From: Ophiocordyceps camponoti-saundersi (nom. inval.)
Lineage: Eukaryota > Ascomycota > Sordariomycetes > Hypocreales > Ophiocordycipitaceae
Reading direction: 5' to 3'
NCBI GenBank assembly: GCA_003339415.1
Contig: PDHQ01000015.1
Span: forward strand, 186,001 to 250,000
Length of the DNA stretch: 64,000 bases
Of this stretch, positions 61,301 to 64,000 are shown in pieces. Both the position numbers and the translations under genes were made by a program. The stretch's first letter is position 1, and every line of letters begins with the position of its first letter. Under the pieces are notes generated by a model. It had not been told where the DNA came from. It was given only the letters and a program-made list of their open reading frames with translations, and ran no database searches.

Positions 61301-63330
61301 GCTATCTCTCCTAGCGCGGTTAGGATTAAATCCTACGGCCTATAGTATACTTCTCTTAAAAGCTCTAGCTCGCGGAACGGAACTATACGATCTACGATAA
61401 GGAACTTCTTATTATTATCTATTACCTTAAAGCGTAATTAGCCGAACTCCGAAGCGTTTCCTCCCTATTTACTATACTTATAGATTATAAGGCCTTAGAG
61501 TATTTTATAACTCCTAAAGCTATATTAAAACGCTAAGCTTAATAGGCTAAGACGCTTACTCTTTTTAACTTCTATTTATAATACCGCCTAGGTAAATAAG
61601 CTACCTAGCCCGATACCCTCTCCCGTTATAATTAGGAGCGATAATATACCGCTCTGCGTTTTAGCCGTATTATATAGCCCTTATCTATTTATTTCTTCGG
61701 ACTATAACCGGTTTAAAGCTAAAATACTACCTTTATAGCACTAGCCCCTTTTATAAATAAGTACTTAAGGGAATTATAGCTTATAGCGTTATAATCCGAC
61801 CCGCTTTATATAGTACGACGTACCGCGCTATAGGAGGGCGCTTAGAAATTCCCTCTCGAGGCGGGCATAAAGGAGTAAATCGTAAACTATTCCCTTTCCG
61901 CTAGCGGCTAGCTATAGTTCTAAGGCCGACTTTAGGTACCTAACTAGGAACCCCTAATAATTACCTTAATCTAAAAAACTTATAATTCCCCGCTTATAAG
62001 GTACCTTAGTAAAAATATTATATTTATATTACTCTATTATTACTATTACTAGGACGGTATATTAGCTAACGTAGCGCGATTTATTCGAAACTATTATTAT
62101 TACGGGAATTACTTTTAACGCCGTCGTCGCTAAGGCTTACTATAACCGATACTACCTCCGGAGAGGTATTAGGTAACTATCTCCGTAAACTTTATAATAA
62201 ACCTACTTACTATAAATCCTTCTTAGCCCCGCTTCCTTATAATTATTACTAATTAGCTATTAAAATACGTATAGCTAGAGGTAATAATATCTATAGAAGC
62301 TAAGTATTACGTAAAACGTTTCGTTTATACTTAGTAGCGCTTCTATAGCTTTCCTATAGCTATTATATCTAACCGTAGTTCGAATTAGATAAGTTACTTT
62401 TAGTTAACTCTTTGCTACCTCGTAAGCATTAGATAACTTATATTAATAGCCTATTACTTATAAACTAATAGCGGTACGGAACGAATAAACTAGGAGGTGT
62501 AGGCTATCCTCCGTTATATAATATCGTTCTCCTAGCTTAACTAGCCTTCTTACCTACCTACTTACTAACTTATATTAAATAATAGGGAGTTATCTATAAT
62601 AGGCGTAAGTCTAAACCGCCTACTATACGAATATAACTTAGACCTTATCTAATAGCTATTTACGCCTTCCGTATTAATTACCTCCCCGAGGGGGCGTGCC
62701 GTTACCTTCGCTTAGTATTTATAAGAAAGTATCTAGCTAGCTTAGGTATCTATTACGTAGGCTTAATAAAAGTAGTAGGACGCCTCTAATAGTACCTATC
62801 GCCCCGCGGAATAATTCTAAGTCGGTAACTTTATATAGTTAGATCTTCGCTACGTTTATTCTAACCGCCCGTCTAAAAAACTTAATTACCTTAAGGCTAA
62901 GTATAAAATCGTTACTATCCTATCCCTTTTAACCGTTATACTTAATACTCTAAGAGATATATATCCTATATTCTATATTAATTTGCTTAAGCGTGCCGCG
63001 TATAATCTACTCTTATCGTAATCCCTCGCTAATAGCTATCCTAAACCTTCTCTACGACTTTCTAACGATAACCTATCCCTTAACGAATACGAGATTAAGG
63101 AAATCCTTACCGCGAAGAACGCCCGCGGGCGACGCTCGTAAGGCTAACCCCCCTGTTATTAGGCGTTAGTAAAATAGAAAGAATACGTTACGCTAACCTA
63201 AAAGCCGTTAGATAGCTTATAATACTACGCTACTTTAGATAATTATAAGTTACGCTAAGGAGATATTCGTATATATAACGGCCTTAGATATACTTTTCTA
63301 TTTAAACTTAATTAAGTAAATAATTAAGCA
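58400..63330 (+). mobile_element. Degenerate Ty3/gypsy chromovirus
   Basis: Plus-strand translation, with many stops, shows gypsy order. A decayed zinc-knuckle is near 59430 (RYLYYS...YFTRDY). Reverse transcriptase follows: FYVDYRALNRL at 60533, [12 protein letters not shown], and YLNDILIY at 60823-60846 where YxDDIL is expected. GFVNFYYNFIPRFSS is near 61076, RNase H near 61250, and integrase has GLL-P...PPERY near 62134 and KLNYLKAKYKIV near 62878. A chromodomain-like NEYEIKEIL at 63082 and ALVK-KEYVTLT-KPLDSL at about 63164 end the pol. LTR limits are not resolved. Confidence 0.75.
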
Positions 63331-64000
63331 AATTCCCCCTCCCCTCTAGTAAATTCCTTCTAGCTTATTATACCCCGCCCCCCTCCCGTCCCCGTTCTTC
63401 TTTTTACTACTACGGCGCGTTTAGCGTATTTTACTACTTTTCTTCTTCCTCGATATCGTCGGCCGACTACGCCTAGCTTAGACTACTACGGCTACGCGGA
63501 AATATATTAGGCTTAGAAATCGACGCGTTACGCGAGCGACTATAACCTCTAGCCGCGGGCGATAGCGATTATAGCAGCTAATTTAGCCTAGCCGGGGCGT
63601 AATAAGGAGCGCGGGGCGGCGATAATAAGGCGGCGAGGTTAGCGAGGGCCGTATAAATATTATAATTAGCTTTAAATTACTACTATTAATCCTTAGCCCG
63701 GGCGGCCGCTTCCTCCCGCTATAAGGCGAGAATATCTTACTACGTTTACTCCTACCGCTATAAGGACTCTTTATAGCGGGCGGCGAACGCGTTAAGGCCG
63801 GTAATAACCTACCCCTACTACTAAGCCTAGTGCTACTAGTACTAAGCTATAGCGCCGCTTATACTACGGTAATATATCGACGGTATAAGCGCGGGGATAA
63901 TATTACCGCTTACGGGAATAAGAGAATTAGAGCTAGATAGCTCGGGCGATAGGGATATAAAGATATCGGTTATAGCGCGAGGGGCGAGTTATATAATATC
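63331..64000. repeat. Unidentified RIP-mutated sequence
   Basis: Higher in CpG than the rest of the island but still nearly free of CpA/TpG. Plus-strand fragments such as YRYKDSL and AANALRPVITY suggest a second, decayed coding region. I cannot name it. The element continues past the window edge. Confidence 0.5.

Larger units (their letters stand above)
53291..64000. repeat. RIP-mutated, A+T-rich repeat island
   Basis: From 53291 to the window end CpA and TpG dinucleotides nearly vanish, while CpG remains common. That is the mark of C-to-T change at CpA on both strands, as in repeat-induced point mutation. The stretch carries no open reading frame of note. It holds two retroelement relics, a tRNA-like relic, a hairpin and unidentified sequence. 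Confidence 0.9.

Overview
The window looks like nuclear DNA of a filamentous ascomycete (Pezizomycotina, probably Sordariomycetes). The evidence is short spliceosomal introns (about 50-230 nt) with GTRNGT-like donors and CTRAC-type branch sites, proteins of recognisable fungal families, very microsatellite-rich intergenic DNA (CT, TACC/GGTA, CATA, poly-G), and a 3' block of transposon relics altered in the manner of repeat-induced point mutation (RIP). I cannot name the species from sequence alone.

Layout. 1-26.9 kb: a Rua1-C-type putative transcription regulator (+), a PHD-finger protein (+), 3-isopropylmalate dehydrogenase (+, with a Leu3-type site upstream), then a minus-strand run: an Stm1/HABP4-type ribosome-binding protein, a LIM-domain protein, an unidentified 700-aa basic nuclear-type protein, and a Yap-signature bZIP factor. 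26.9-33.1 kb has no gene I can support. 33.1-45.3 kb is compact and housekeeping: a WW-domain protein (+), RIX1 (-), a YPP1/TTC7-like TPR protein (+, divergent from RIX1) and exportin-T/LOS1 (-). 45.3-53.3 kb holds a repeat-rich GPI-anchored wall protein (+), a multi-span membrane protein whose first predicted helix is separated from the rest by an in-frame amber codon (+), and a Whi5-like protein (-).

53.29-64.0 kb is an A+T-rich island almost free of CpA/TpG. It contains a minus-strand Ty1/copia relic (about 53.9-58.3 kb) and a plus-strand Ty3/gypsy chromovirus relic (about 58.4-63.3 kb), plus unidentified mutated DNA to the end. The few CpA/TpG dinucleotides that survive are mostly in GpCpA/TpGpC context.

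Several genes serve protein synthesis and growth: Stm1 (ribosome preservation), RIX1 (60S assembly), LOS1 (tRNA export), leu2 (leucine) and a G1/S-repressor-like protein. They are not arranged as a metabolic cluster. Gene models were spliced by hand from reading frame, splice sites and family resemblance; no alignment or database search was run.
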